From an uncultured Clostridia bacterium (GTDB taxonomy: Bacteria; Bacillota; Clostridia; TANB77; CAG-508), in contig CAKPIK010000001.1 of NCBI GenBank assembly GCA_934162365.1, forward strand, positions 186,001-250,000: a stretch of 64,000 bases of DNA, read 5' to 3'. Position 1 is the stretch's first letter, and every line of letters starts with the position of its first letter. The notes below the pieces were generated by a model. That model made no database searches and was not told where the DNA came from. It saw nothing but the letters and a program-made list of their open reading frames with translations. Below, piece after piece: positions 33,750 through 42,897 of this stretch. A program made the translations under genes and the position numbers.

Positions 33750-35561
33750 GTGAAAGGAAAATTAAAAACATTTGCTGTATGGCTAATATGTGGAATAATA
33801 TTTGTTGTATTTTTATCAACAGTGCTTGATAAAACAAATACAAAAATGACATATTCAGAATTAATTTCAAAAATGGAACAAGGAGAAGTAAAAGAAGTTT
33901 CGCTTGCATATGATGGAAAGTCTGCTAGTGTAAAACTAGAAGGTCAAACACTTCCTAAAGAAGTAAATATTCCAAGTGTAGAAAGTTTTATGGATTATGC
34001 AACAGACTATTTAAAAGATGGAAAGATAAATTTTGATGAAAAATCACAATCTATATTTATTACAATATTAGGATTGATTTCACCATTTGGACTTATAATA
34101 ATTTTCTTTATATTCTGGTTTTTATTAATGAACAATAACGCTGCTCAAGGTGGCGGAGGCAATAGAACAATGTCATTTGGAAAAAGCAAAGCAAGAATGA
34201 CAGGATCAGACGACAAAAATAGAGTCACATTTAAAGATGTAGCAGGTGTAGAAGAAGAAAAAGAAGAATTAGAAGAAATAGTAGAATTTTTAAGAAATCC
34301 TAAAAAATTTACAGACATGGGTGCAAGAATACCAAAAGGTGTATTACTTGTTGGAGGACCTGGAACGGGTAAAACATTATTAGCAAAAGCAGTAGCTGGA
34401 GAAGCAGGAGTTCCATTCTTCATTATGAGTGGTTCTGATTTCGTTGAAATGTTTGTTGGTGTTGGTGCATCAAGAGTAAGAGATTTATTTGAACAAGCAA
34501 AGAAAAATGCACCATGTATAATATTTATAGATGAAATAGATGCAGTTGGACGTCAAAGAGGAGCAGGACTTGGTGGAGGACATGATGAAAGAGAACAAAC
34601 ATTAAACCAATTGCTTGTTGAAATGGATGGATTTGGAACAAATGAAGGTGTTATAGTATTAGCTGCAACAAACAGACCAGACGTACTAGATAAGGCATTG
34701 CTAAGACCAGGAAGATTTGATAGACAAATAGTAGTTCCAGCACCAGATGTTTTAGCAAGAGAAAAAATATTAGAAGTTCACGCAAAAAATAAAAAACTTG
34801 CAGATGATGTAGATTTAAAACTTATAGCTAAAAATACATCAGGATTTTCTGGTGCAGATTTAGAGAATGTTTTAAACGAAGCAGCATTGCTTGCAGCAAG
34901 ACGTGATTTAAAACAAATTGGAATGAAAGAAATAGAGGATGCCATGGTAAAAGTTACTATGGGACCAGAAAAGAAAACAAGAGTAAGAAGCGAAAAAGAA
35001 AATAAATTAGTAGCATATCACGAAGCAGGTCATGCTGTAGTAAGCAGATTCTTAGAATCACAAGACCCTGTTCATCAAATATCAATAGTACCAAGAGGAA
35101 TGGCTGGTGGATATACAATGTATAGACCAACAGAAGACAAATCATTTATGTCTAAAACAGAAATGGAAGAAAACATTGTATCACTTCTTGGTGGTAGAGT
35201 AGCAGAAAAATTAATATTAAATGATATATCAACAGGAGCAAGCAACGATATAGAAAGAGCTTCAAAAATAGCAAGAGAAATGGTTACAAAATATGGTATG
35301 AGTGATAGAATAGGCTCAATAATGTTTGGCTCAGGACAAGAAGAAGTATTCTTAGGAAGAGATTTTGCTCAATCTAAAAACTACTCTGAAGAAACAGCAG
35401 GAATTATCGACGAAGAAACTAAGAAAATTATTGACACAGCATATAACAGGGCTGTTCAAATTTTAAGCGACAATATAGACAAATTACATGCAGTAGCTAA
35501 AGTATTATTAGAAAAAGAAAAAATAGACTCAGAAGAATTTGAAGCAATATTTAGTGAATAA
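33750..35561 (+). CDS. ftsH: ATP-dependent zinc metalloprotease FtsH
   Basis: 603 residues from a GTG start with AAAGGA upstream. Two N-terminal membrane helices (~7-25 and ~108-128) flank an extracytoplasmic domain. The AAA module has Walker A GGPGTGKT, Walker B IIFIDEIDAVGRQRG and the SRH ATNRPDVLDKALLRPGRFDR. The protease has the zinc motif HEAGH (AYHEAGHAVVSRF). It degrades misfolded and regulatory membrane proteins. Length is normal for Firmicutes, and it forms a separate unit ended at 35595-35645. Confidence 0.98.
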   Translation: MKGKLKTFAVWLICGIIFVVFLSTVLDKTNTKMTYSELISKMEQGEVKEVSLAYDGKSASVKLEGQTLPKEVNIPSVESFMDYATDYLKDGKINFDEKSQSIFITILGLISPFGLIIIFFIFWFLLMNNNAAQGGGGNRTMSFGKSKARMTGSDDKNRVTFKDVAGVEEEKEELEEIVEFLRNPKKFTDMGARIPKGVLLVGGPGTGKTLLAKAVAGEAGVPFFIMSGSDFVEMFVGVGASRVRDLFEQAKKNAPCIIFIDEIDAVGRQRGAGLGGGHDEREQTLNQLLVEMDGFGTNEGVIVLAATNRPDVLDKALLRPGRFDRQIVVPAPDVLAREKILEVHAKNKKLADDVDLKLIAKNTSGFSGADLENVLNEAALLAARRDLKQIGMKEIEDAMVKVTMGPEKKTRVRSEKENKLVAYHEAGHAVVSRFLESQDPVHQISIVPRGMAGGYTMYRPTEDKSFMSKTEMEENIVSLLGGRVAEKLILNDISTGASNDIERASKIAREMVTKYGMSDRIGSIMFGSGQEEVFLGRDFAQSKNYSEETAGIIDEETKKIIDTAYNRAVQILSDNIDKLHAVAKVLLEKEKIDSEEFEAIFSE

Positions 35562-35594
35562 AATACCTGCACTTTTGGTTTCAAAAGCACAGCG

Positions 35595-35645
35595 AAAAAT
35601 GAATAGTAAGAAGTAAATATCTACTTTTTACTATTCATTTTTATT
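35595..35645 (+). terminator. Terminator of ftsH
   Basis: AAAAATGAATAGTA and TACTATTCATTTTT pair, with an inner AAGTA/TACTT stem, then further T residues. Confidence 0.8.
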
Positions 35646-35703
35646 TATAGCTTATCAATCTATTTCAACTGACATTAAAAACTTGAAAAAATCACGAAAA
35701 TCA

Positions 35704-35733
35704 TTGACAAGCTATATAAAATTAGAGTATAAT
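35704..35733 (+). promoter_or_regulatory. Promoter of rpsU
   Basis: TTGACA (35704-35709), 18-nt spacer, TATAAT (35728-35733). Confidence 0.8.
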
Positions 35734-35790
35734 AATAGGCGAAGAAAAAAATCCCACATACTGTGAAAAGTACTGGAAGGAGGGGAATAA

Positions 35791-35961
35791 ATGTCAGAAA
35801 TTAAAGTTAATAATGGAAATATAGAAGATGCTCTTAAAAGATTTAAGAGACAATGTGCAAGAAATGGGGTACTTCAAGAAGTACGTAAAAGAGAACATTA
35901 TGAAAAACCTAGCGTAAAAAGAAAGAAAAAATCAGAGGCTGCTAGAAAAAGAAAATTCTAA
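35791..35961 (+). CDS. rpsU: Ribosomal protein bS21
   Basis: 56 residues. The sequence starts MSEIKVNNGNIEDALKRFKR and continues with CARNGVLQEVRKREHYEKPSVKRKKKSEAARKRK, the bS21 pattern. It is a small, very basic 30S subunit protein next to the anti-Shine-Dalgarno region. A strong AAGGAGGGGA ribosome site precedes the ATG, and the gene has its own promoter and terminator. The length is normal for Firmicutes. Confidence 0.96.
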   Translation: MSEIKVNNGNIEDALKRFKRQCARNGVLQEVRKREHYEKPSVKRKKKSEAARKRKF

Positions 35962-35979
35962 AATAATACATAAAAATTT

Positions 35980-36010
35980 AGATTACACAAATATGTGTAA
36001 TCTTTTTTTT
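35980..36010 (+). terminator. Intrinsic terminator of rpsU
   Basis: AGATTACACA, loop AATA, TGTGTAATCT followed by a long T-run. Confidence 0.9.
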
Positions 36011-36130
36011 GTATATATGTAAAAAAACATTGATTAACTAAAAAAATTAATATAAAATACTAATGTAAAATTCAAAAGAATATAATTCAAAATAATGGAA
36101 ATAATAAAATCGTTCAAAAGAGGAGGAAAA

Positions 36131-37399
36131 ATGAAAAAAATAAATATAAAAAAAGGTATAGATTTACATTTAATAGAAACAAATAAATTTAAAACAAACT
36201 TATTAGCTGTATTTTTAACTACCCCATTACAAAAGGAGACAGTTACAAAAAATGCACTTATACCAGCTGTTTTAAGAAGAGGCTCAAAAAATATGAAAAC
36301 ACAAGATGAAATAAGTATTACTTTAGAAGAAATGTATGGGGCATCATTTGACTGCGGTATAGATAAAATTGGAGATGACCAAATTCTAAAATTCTACTTA
36401 GAAACAATTAATAATGAGTTTTTACCAGAACAGGAGGATAATTTAAAAAAAGCAATAGATATTTTGCTAGAAGTAGTATTTAGTCCATTGTTGGAAAATA
36501 ATCATTTCAACAATGAATATGTTGAAGGTGAAAAAAATAACTTAAAACAAGTTATAGAAGGAAGAAAAGACTCTAAAGCAGCATATGCATTAGAAAGATG
36601 TGTAGAAGAAATGTACAAAAATAATCCATATAGCTTGTATAAATATGGAAATACAGAAGATCTAGAAAATATAAATGCAGATAATTTATATGAACAATAT
36701 AAAACATTAATAAATAATTGTAAAATTGATATATTCATATCAGGTGACATAAAAGAAAATGTAAAAGAAGATGTATTTAATAATGAAAATATAGAAAAAC
36801 TAAATGCCAGAGAAGCAAAGTATATAATAAATAATAAAGAAAATAGAAAAAAAGAAGAAAAACAAGAACAAGAAGTTTCAGATAGTATGGATGTAAATCA
36901 AGGAAAACTAATTATTGGGCTAGATGTACTACAAGAAAATGACAATGATAAATACACTGCTTTAGTATATAATGCAATACTTGGTGGAACACCAACATCA
37001 AAAATGTTTCAAAATGTAAGAGAAAAAAATTCATTAGCATATACAGCATCATCAAGCTTTATAAGACAAAAAGCTAATATATTTATAAAATGTGGAATAG
37101 ATATTCCAAACTATAAAAAAGCCTTAGAAATAATAAAAGAACAACTAGAAGATATGAAAAAAGGTGAATTTACAGATGCAAATATAGATGAAGCTAAAAA
37201 CAATATAATATCAACAATAAAATTCATACCAGATGAACAAGATACAGAATTAATGTATTATTTCTCACAAGAATTATCTGGGTACGAAATGAGTTATGAA
37301 AACTATATAAACAAAGTAAATGAAATAAAGAAAGAAGATATTATAGAACTAGCTAAAAGAATACAAATAAATACAATATATTTTTTAACTAATAAATAA
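36131..37399 (+). CDS. M16 peptidase-like protein, YfmF type (probably non-catalytic)
   Basis: About 422 residues from the ATG at 36131, which has AGAGGAGG at ideal spacing; the ATG at 36095 has none. The protein has the two-lobed M16 fold (DEISITLEEMYGASFDCGIDKIG, LGGTPTSKMFQNVREKNSLAYTASSSFI) but lacks the HxxEH zinc motif at the expected N-terminal place, as in YfmF. It is followed 24 nt later by the catalytic YfmH-like partner. In Bacillus the pair is linked to maturation of the 5-aminopentanol modification of EF-P; the same role here is inferred. Confidence 0.85.
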   Translation: MKKINIKKGIDLHLIETNKFKTNLLAVFLTTPLQKETVTKNALIPAVLRRGSKNMKTQDEISITLEEMYGASFDCGIDKIGDDQILKFYLETINNEFLPEQEDNLKKAIDILLEVVFSPLLENNHFNNEYVEGEKNNLKQVIEGRKDSKAAYALERCVEEMYKNNPYSLYKYGNTEDLENINADNLYEQYKTLINNCKIDIFISGDIKENVKEDVFNNENIEKLNAREAKYIINNKENRKKEEKQEQEVSDSMDVNQGKLIIGLDVLQENDNDKYTALVYNAILGGTPTSKMFQNVREKNSLAYTASSSFIRQKANIFIKCGIDIPNYKKALEIIKEQLEDMKKGEFTDANIDEAKNNIISTIKFIPDEQDTELMYYFSQELSGYEMSYENYINKVNEIKKEDIIELAKRIQINTIYFLTNK

Positions 37400-37422
37400 C
37401 TTACACAAGAAAGGAAAAAGTT

Positions 37423-38718
37423 ATGCAAATTATTGAAAATATAAAAATAAAAGAAAAGCTATATATAGAAAAGCTAGAAAATGGTCTAACTGTAATGATA
37501 ATTCCTAAAAATAATACAATGAAAAAATATATTATGTGGGGAACAAATTTTGGTTCAATAGACAATCATTTTATATTGCCAAAAACCAAAGAAGAAATCA
37601 CAATACCAGATGGTGTTGCACATTTTTTGGAGCATAAAATGTTTGAACAAAGAAGCGGAGTAAATAGCTTAGATAAATTGTCTAGTATAGGGGTAGATGC
37701 AAATGCATATACAACAAATGATTATACAACATATTTATATGAGTGTAATGATCATTTTTATGAAGCTTTAGACGAATTTATGGATTATGTACAAAACCCA
37801 TATTATACAGATGAAAATGTTGAAAAAGAAAAGGGAATAATAGCTCAAGAAATAAAAATGTATGATGACCATCCGTTTTGGCAAGTATACCTAAATGCTA
37901 TGAAATGCTTATATAAAGAAAATCCAGTAAGATTAGATATTGCCGGAACTGTTGAATCTATAAGTGGAATAAACAAAGAAATGCTTTACTCTTGCTATAA
38001 TACATTCTATACTCCATCAAATATGCTTATGGTAGTAAGTGGCGATTTCGTACCAGAACAATTAATAGAAGAAATAAAAAAGAGATTAATAAAAAAGGAA
38101 ACTAGTTTAGAAGTTAAAAGAATATATCCAGAAGAACCAGAAACAATAAATGAAAAAGAAAAAAATGTAAAAATGGACGTAAACAATCCATTATTTGTAA
38201 TAGCATTTAAAGATACTGTATTAGAAAACAAAGAAGAACTTGTAAAAAAACATATAGCAATAGAAATATTATTATATATGCTAATTGGTAAGAGCTCTAA
38301 ATTGTATCAAACATTATATAATGAGGGACTTTTAATATCACAACCAGACTTGGACTATGAATTTTCAAAAGAATATGCACATATAACAATATCTGGACAA
38401 TCTAACAATCCTAAAAAAGTAAAAGAAAAATTTCAAAAAGAATTACAAAACATGAAAGAAAAAGGGATAGATGAATCGATATTTAATAGAATAAAGAAAA
38501 AAATATATGGTGGATATGTAACTGAATTTAATGATGTATCAAATATTGCTAGAATGTTTATGAGCGATTATTTTAAAGGAATAAATAGTTTTGAATATAT
38601 AGAAAACTTCAATCAAGTAACAAAAGAATATGCACAACAAATACTACAAGAAACGTTTGACGATGATAAAATGATTTTATCAATAGTAGAAGGAAGTAAA
38701 AGTGTAGAAAAAGAATAA
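37423..38718 (+). CDS. M16 zinc peptidase, YfmH type
   Basis: 431 residues. The inverted zinc motif HFLEH (HxxEH) is in GVAHFLEHKMFE, and the third ligand Glu is in EKEKGIIAQEIKMYDDHP about 75 residues downstream. It is the catalytic partner of the preceding YfmF-like protein. AGAAAGGAAAA precedes the ATG. Both are cytoplasmic (no signal peptide). Proteins of this pair were linked to EF-P modification in Firmicutes; no efp gene is in the window, so the substrate is inferred. A terminator follows at 38792. Confidence 0.88.
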   Translation: MQIIENIKIKEKLYIEKLENGLTVMIIPKNNTMKKYIMWGTNFGSIDNHFILPKTKEEITIPDGVAHFLEHKMFEQRSGVNSLDKLSSIGVDANAYTTNDYTTYLYECNDHFYEALDEFMDYVQNPYYTDENVEKEKGIIAQEIKMYDDHPFWQVYLNAMKCLYKENPVRLDIAGTVESISGINKEMLYSCYNTFYTPSNMLMVVSGDFVPEQLIEEIKKRLIKKETSLEVKRIYPEEPETINEKEKNVKMDVNNPLFVIAFKDTVLENKEELVKKHIAIEILLYMLIGKSSKLYQTLYNEGLLISQPDLDYEFSKEYAHITISGQSNNPKKVKEKFQKELQNMKEKGIDESIFNRIKKKIYGGYVTEFNDVSNIARMFMSDYFKGINSFEYIENFNQVTKEYAQQILQETFDDDKMILSIVEGSKSVEKE

Positions 38719-38791
38719 AAAAGTATTCTTTGAGTCGAAAAATAAAAAACGCCAAAAGAATATTGAAGAAAACATTGAAAAAAGACACACG

Positions 38792-38817
38792 AAAAAGGCT
38801 ATTTATAGCCTTTTTTT
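38792..38817 (+). terminator. Intrinsic terminator after the M16 pair
   Basis: AAAAAGGCTA, loop TTTA, TAGCCTTTTTTT. Confidence 0.9.
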
Positions 38818-38888
38818 GTTGACTTAACTGAGAAAATATGGTAATTTTAAATTAATAAAGAAAAAGCTCAAAAGGAGGAGGAAAGTGT

Positions 38889-39092
38889 ATGTTAGAAGAT
38901 GAAATTACAAGAAAAAGAAAAGAATTGAACGAAAGCATAGAAAATGCTGGAAAATATGAAGACGTATACAGACTAAGTATTGAGCTTGATGAATTAATAA
39001 CTGAATTTTACAAAGATTCAAAAGATAAAAATAAAAGAAGATTATTCTTTAAAGAACGAAAGAACATAAAGAAAATATTATATATAGCATAG
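38889..39092 (+). CDS. Spo0E-like sporulation regulatory aspartyl-phosphatase
   Basis: 67 residues. It carries the Spo0E signature LSIELDELITEFYK (SxELDxLI), which in Bacillus dephosphorylates Spo0A-P and so delays sporulation. The two-helix hairpin length fits; the C-terminal ~18 residues are unusually basic (KDKNKRRLFFKERKNIKK). AAAGGAGGAGG lies upstream of the ATG. It sits between the M16 pair and the type IV secretion locus. With the 0A-like boxes at abrB it indicates an active Spo0A circuit. Confidence 0.85.
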   Translation: MLEDEITRKRKELNESIENAGKYEDVYRLSIELDELITEFYKDSKDKNKRRLFFKERKNIKKILYIA

Positions 39093-39122
39093 AACACCAT
39101 ATTTATTAAGGTGTTCTTTTTA
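39091..39122 (+). terminator. Intrinsic terminator of the Spo0E-like gene
   Basis: AGAACACC and GGTGTTCT pair with a T-run after them; the left arm overlaps the stop codon region. Confidence 0.85.
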
Positions 39123-39162
39123 TTTGAATTATTACAAAAATATTATTTTTTCTAAAAAACTA

Positions 39163-39190
39163 TTGAAAAATTTACAAAATCATGTAAAAT
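39163..39190 (+). promoter_or_regulatory. Promoter of the type IV secretion-like locus
   Basis: TTGAAA (39163-39168), 16-nt spacer, TAAAAT (39185-39190), 34 nt before the first gene of the locus. Confidence 0.6.
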
Positions 39191-39223
39191 TAAAGTAATA
39201 ATCAGAATATGCGGAGGAAGAAA

Positions 39224-40357
39224 ATGAAAAAAGTTATATATAAAGCTTTGATAGCTATATTTTTTATATTGCTTTTACAAATAATAATTAGTAGCAAAGC
39301 ATATGGGGTAGAATTTGATGTTTTGAATAGTGCGAATAAAAAAATTGATAGTATTAAATGTGAAAACGGAAAGTCTATTACATTGAAGATTGCAGTAAAA
39401 TATAACCAATTCTTTAATGATCCTTATGCAGAATGGGATGGAGATGGCACATATATAAAAACAAATGGGTATACTGAGACTAAGATCGATGGATATGATT
39501 GGTGTGTAGAGGCATATTTTAATACTGTACAAGCAGGTAACGGAAAAATAACAATTACTGTTTACAGTAAATTTGATGGGCTTTTAAAAGTAGATGAAAA
39601 AACTATTGAGATACCAGTCACAATACAAAAATCTAGTGAAGAAATAGAACGTGAAAAACTTGAAAATTTTTGCCATAATAATAAAGCTAATGATGTGACA
39701 ACAGCTGCAGATCAGCTAATGTATTTAAGAAGTGTTATTTATAATGATAAAAAGAACAACAATAATAGCTTGTGGACAGCATTTGTATCAAGTACTACAC
39801 CAGAGAAAAGAAAAGAGTGGTATAAAAATATAACTTATAATATAAGAAACTCTACAAGTGAAACTCAAACAGTAGAAAATAAATTAAAAGCACAAATTGA
39901 TATTGATAGTGCACAAACTGAAGAAGAAAAAAAGAAAGCACAAGAAAATTTTAATGATGAAAGTAATAAGGCGGCAAATGCACAAGAGGAAGCTTATAGA
40001 AAAATAGTAGCCCAATTAAGAAAAGGCGAATCTACTCCAAGAGACAATGTTACATTTGTTGATGTATTACAAAACGTTGATAGTTATGTTCCTAGTGATA
40101 CTGTAACTGGAAGTGATGCACAAAAAATAACTGAAAAAGCAAGTTTGATTTTAACTATTATAACGAATGTGGGAATTGTATTAGCTATATTAATGTCAGC
40201 TATATTAGGCATTAAATATATGCTTGGTAGCTTAGAGGAAAAAGCTGAATATAAAAAGGACTTATTACCATATTTTATAGGTTCAATATTGTTGTTTGGA
40301 GTATGTACAATAGTAAAAGTATTACAAACATTAGGACAAAGTATAAATAATATTTAA
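39224..40357 (+). CDS. Long VirB2-like pilin fusion with extracytoplasmic N-terminal domain
   Basis: 377 residues from the ATG at 39224 (GGAGG 6 nt upstream; an ATG at 39209 precedes the ribosome site). A signal peptide (~1-27, ending SKAYG) is followed by a beta-rich domain, a helical linker and, in the last ~75 residues, a VirB2/TrbC-like module: two hydrophobic helices (IITNVGIVLAILMSAILGIKYM, LLPYFIGSILLFGVCTIV) around the short basic EEKAEYKKD turn. The same EEKAEYKK turn occurs in the pilin at 40869, so the module is shared. It probably sits at the base or tip of a pilus. Confidence 0.75.
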   Translation: MKKVIYKALIAIFFILLLQIIISSKAYGVEFDVLNSANKKIDSIKCENGKSITLKIAVKYNQFFNDPYAEWDGDGTYIKTNGYTETKIDGYDWCVEAYFNTVQAGNGKITITVYSKFDGLLKVDEKTIEIPVTIQKSSEEIEREKLENFCHNNKANDVTTAADQLMYLRSVIYNDKKNNNNSLWTAFVSSTTPEKRKEWYKNITYNIRNSTSETQTVENKLKAQIDIDSAQTEEEKKKAQENFNDESNKAANAQEEAYRKIVAQLRKGESTPRDNVTFVDVLQNVDSYVPSDTVTGSDAQKITEKASLILTIITNVGIVLAILMSAILGIKYMLGSLEEKAEYKKDLLPYFIGSILLFGVCTIVKVLQTLGQSINNI

Positions 40358-40363
40358 AAAAAT

Positions 40364-40392
40364 TTGCAAAAAGTTGCTAAATATTGTATAAT
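40364..40392 (+). promoter_or_regulatory. Internal promoter before the second pilin
   Basis: TTGCAA (40364-40369), 17-nt spacer, TATAAT (40387-40392). Confidence 0.65.
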
Positions 40393-40426
40393 TATGTTAA
40401 ACTAATAATAAAAGGAGGGGAAATGC

Positions 40427-40801
40427 ATGAAAAATACAATTAAAGTTTCAATTCTAGTATTATTAATTATCATGTTGTTTATCCCTCGTACTTTTGCAAT
40501 TGGTGATATCTTAAGCAAAGGTGAAGATTGGACTAATATAGGCTCACAACATACAGGACAAACAATGGATACCACAGAAATTAACAAAGTATCTAGTGAC
40601 TTATATAACTTATTACTTGCAGTAGCAACTGTAGTGGCAGTTATTGTTGGAGCAATATTAGGAATTAAATTTATGACAGCAGGAATAGATGAAAAAGTTC
40701 AGGTAAAAGAATCTTTATTTCCATACTTAATAAGCTGTATAGTAGTATTTGGTTCATTAGGAATATGGAAACTGGTAGTAAAGATTATGAGTAGTTTTTA
40801 A
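40427..40801 (+). CDS. VirB2/TrbC-like pilin
   Basis: 124 residues. Signal peptide ~1-25 (ending RTFA), a short hydrophilic part (IGDILSKGEDWTNIGSQHTG), then two membrane helices (LLLAVATVVAVIVGAILGIKFM and YLISCIVVFGSLGIWKLV) separated by a short polar turn, the hairpin topology of VirB2 and TrbC pilins. AGGAGGGGAA lies upstream and there is a separate promoter. It is the most divergent of the three pilin-like genes and may be a distinct channel subunit. Confidence 0.75.
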   Translation: MKNTIKVSILVLLIIMLFIPRTFAIGDILSKGEDWTNIGSQHTGQTMDTTEINKVSSDLYNLLLAVATVVAVIVGAILGIKFMTAGIDEKVQVKESLFPYLISCIVVFGSLGIWKLVVKIMSSF

Positions 40802-40868
40802 TGTTATCTTAAATTAAAAATTAAGATATTTAAAATAAATTATAAATAAAAGAAAGGGAGGAAATTAT

Positions 40869-41225
40869 ATGAAAAAACTAGATAAAGTTTTAAGTATAGT
40901 TATGATAGTACTTATGTTAGCATGTGTTTGTACAAGCGTATTTGCAGCTGTTAATCCTGATCAAATAACAGGAAATACAGGTACACAAGCTGATACTACT
41001 ATAACAAATATAGGTAACTCTATATTAAGTATTATAACAAGTGTTGGTATAGTACTTGCAATTGTTTTAGTTGCTATTCTAGGTATTAAATACATGATGG
41101 GAAGTACAGAAGAAAAAGCTGAATACAAAAAATCAATGATACCTTATTTAGTAGGTGCTGTATTAGTATTTGGCGCTTCTGCAATTGGTAAAGCTGTAAT
41201 ACAATTCGGAAAAACAATTGTATAA
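40869..41225 (+). CDS. VirB2/TrbC-like pilin
   Basis: 118 residues. Signal peptide ~1-27 (ACVCTSVFA, then AVNPDQ), a Thr/Gly-rich N-terminus and two membrane helices (SIITSVGIVLAIVLVAILGIKYMMG and MIPYLVGAVLVFGASAIGKAVI) joined by EEKAEYKKS. This is the cleanest pilin of the locus and nearly repeats the end of the gene at 39224. AAAGGGAGG lies upstream. It is expected to be processed, inserted in the membrane and assembled into a pilus. A terminator follows at 41283. Confidence 0.82.
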   Translation: MKKLDKVLSIVMIVLMLACVCTSVFAAVNPDQITGNTGTQADTTITNIGNSILSIITSVGIVLAIVLVAILGIKYMMGSTEEKAEYKKSMIPYLVGAVLVFGASAIGKAVIQFGKTIV

Positions 41226-41282
41226 TATATATTGTTACAATAATGTTACAAATATATTAAAAATTTAATATTTTTAGACAAA

Positions 41283-41308
41283 AACCTTACAATTTGTAAG
41301 GTTTTTTG
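41283..41308 (+). terminator. Terminator after the pilins, overlapping a promoter
   Basis: AACCTTAC and GTAAGGTT pair with a T-run after. The pilins could thus be transcribed more strongly than the genes behind. Confidence 0.8.
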
Positions 41309-41315
41309 TTATAAT
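41287..41315 (+). promoter_or_regulatory. Promoter within the pilin terminator
   Basis: TTACAA (41287-41292), 17-nt spacer, TATAAT (41310-41315). The -35 box lies in the hairpin of the terminator. Confidence 0.55.
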
Positions 41316-41353
41316 ATAATAAGATATATAATGCTATTATTGGGAGGAAAAAT

Positions 41354-41692
41354 ATGGGAACATATATGATACCTAGAAACACAAAAGGAGAAGGAAGAAT
41401 ATTATTTATATTCTCAACTAAAGCCTTAATATACACTGTAGTTGGTGGTGGAATTGGACTACCTATTTACTGGATTTTTAAAGCAGTAGGTTTATCAATT
41501 GTTGGAATAATTGTAATGGCATTATTAGCATTACTTGGATTTTGTATAGGAACATTTAAAATACCAAATTCAAATGCATTTAGAGTAACTAGACTAGTTG
41601 GTGGAGAAAACATTGATGATGTAATATTAAGATATATAAAATTCAAAAAGAAAAAGAATAAGATTTACATTACAAAAGAGGAGGAAGTATAA
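41354..41692 (+). CDS. VirB3/PrgI-like membrane protein
   Basis: 112 residues. It opens with MIPRNTKGEGRILF, resembling PrgI-type proteins of Gram-positive conjugation systems, then has two membrane helices (~25-46 and ~48-70) and a cytoplasmic tail (IPNSNAFRVTRLVGGENIDDVILRYIKFKKKK). VirB3/PrgI proteins tether the VirB4 ATPase to the membrane, and the next two genes encode that ATPase in two parts, starting 2 nt after this stop. GGGAGG ribosome site. Confidence 0.75.
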   Translation: MGTYMIPRNTKGEGRILFIFSTKALIYTVVGGGIGLPIYWIFKAVGLSIVGIIVMALLALLGFCIGTFKIPNSNAFRVTRLVGGENIDDVILRYIKFKKKKNKIYITKEEEV

Positions 41693-41693
41693 A

Positions 41694-42896
41694 ATGAGTG
41701 GTCAAGACGTAACTAAATTATTAATGGTGTTTTTAGCACTAAGCATTATAATATTATTTGTTTTGATAGTAGTATTTATAATACTTTCAGTAAAGAAAAA
41801 GCAAAAAGAGAGTGATAATAACAACACAAAAATTAAAACAAAAGATATTACACCAAATACTAACATTATTCAAACAAAAATGTATACATCTGAAAATATA
41901 AAGAAATTTATGGATTTCGATGATATAAAAGATAATATGATTATACAAAAAGATGGTAAAAGACTTGTAATGGTAATTAAATGCCAAGGTGTTAATTATG
42001 ACTTGATGAGCTCTATTGAAAAAGTTGGAGTTGAACAAGGGTTTATACAATTTTTAAATACATTAACAAGACCAATTCAATTATACGTACAAGCAAGAAA
42101 AGTTAATCTTGAAGAAAGCGTTTCTAACTATAATAAAAGATTAAAAGTTATTGAGATGAATTATAATAAAATTCGAATGCAATATGAACAAGCTCAAAAG
42201 GATACAAGTATTAGTGATGCAAAATTTAAAGAGATAAAGATGGAATATATAAGACAAAAGAATTTATATGAATATACAAAAGATATAATTTCTAATACTG
42301 AAAAAATGAGTTTAAATAAAAATATACTAACTAAAAATTATTATATTGCAATATCATACTATCCAGATAATAGTGATGATTTATTTAAAAAAGACGAGCT
42401 ATTAGATATGGCCTTTTCAGAGTTATATACAAATGCACAAGCAATATTAAGAACATTATCTGTTTGTGGTGTTACAGGAAAAGTTTTAGATTCAACAGAA
42501 TTAGCAGATTTGCTATATGTTGCATATAATAGGGACGCTTCTGAAATCTATGGCGTTGATAAAGCTATAAAAGCTGGATATGACTCATTATATACAACAG
42601 CTCCAGATGTAATAAATAGAAAAATAGAAGAATTAGATAAAATAATAAATGAAAGAGCATTAAATTTAGCAAATGAAACTGTAGACAAAGTCTACATGAA
42701 AAACAAGAGACAAAAAGAATTAGAAATGAAAGAAGAAAATTTAGATTCTTTAATAAAAGAAATGGCTAAGAATTTAATAGAAGAAAACGAAGGCTACATA
42801 CCTAAGGACATTGCAGAAGCATCTATAAAAGAAATAGATGGAACTAATGAAGTAAAAGAGACAAAAAAAGAAGAACTAGGAAAGGAGCTTAATTAA
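41694..42896 (+). CDS. VirB4 N-terminal (TraC-like) domain protein, membrane-anchored
   Basis: 400 residues. After one N-terminal membrane helix (~8-33) comes a domain like the N-terminal half of VirB4/TraC: FMDFDDIKDNMIIQKDGKRLVMVIKCQGVNYDLMS and VLDSTELADLLYVAYNRDASEIYG. There is no P-loop. The ATPase half is the next gene, starting 2 nt after this stop, so the normally single VirB4 polypeptide is split. The C-terminal ~90 residues are charged and helical. Confidence 0.8.
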   Translation: MSGQDVTKLLMVFLALSIIILFVLIVVFIILSVKKKQKESDNNNTKIKTKDITPNTNIIQTKMYTSENIKKFMDFDDIKDNMIIQKDGKRLVMVIKCQGVNYDLMSSIEKVGVEQGFIQFLNTLTRPIQLYVQARKVNLEESVSNYNKRLKVIEMNYNKIRMQYEQAQKDTSISDAKFKEIKMEYIRQKNLYEYTKDIISNTEKMSLNKNILTKNYYIAISYYPDNSDDLFKKDELLDMAFSELYTNAQAILRTLSVCGVTGKVLDSTELADLLYVAYNRDASEIYGVDKAIKAGYDSLYTTAPDVINRKIEELDKIINERALNLANETVDKVYMKNKRQKELEMKEENLDSLIKEMAKNLIEENEGYIPKDIAEASIKEIDGTNEVKETKKEELGKELN

Positions 42897-42897
42897 T

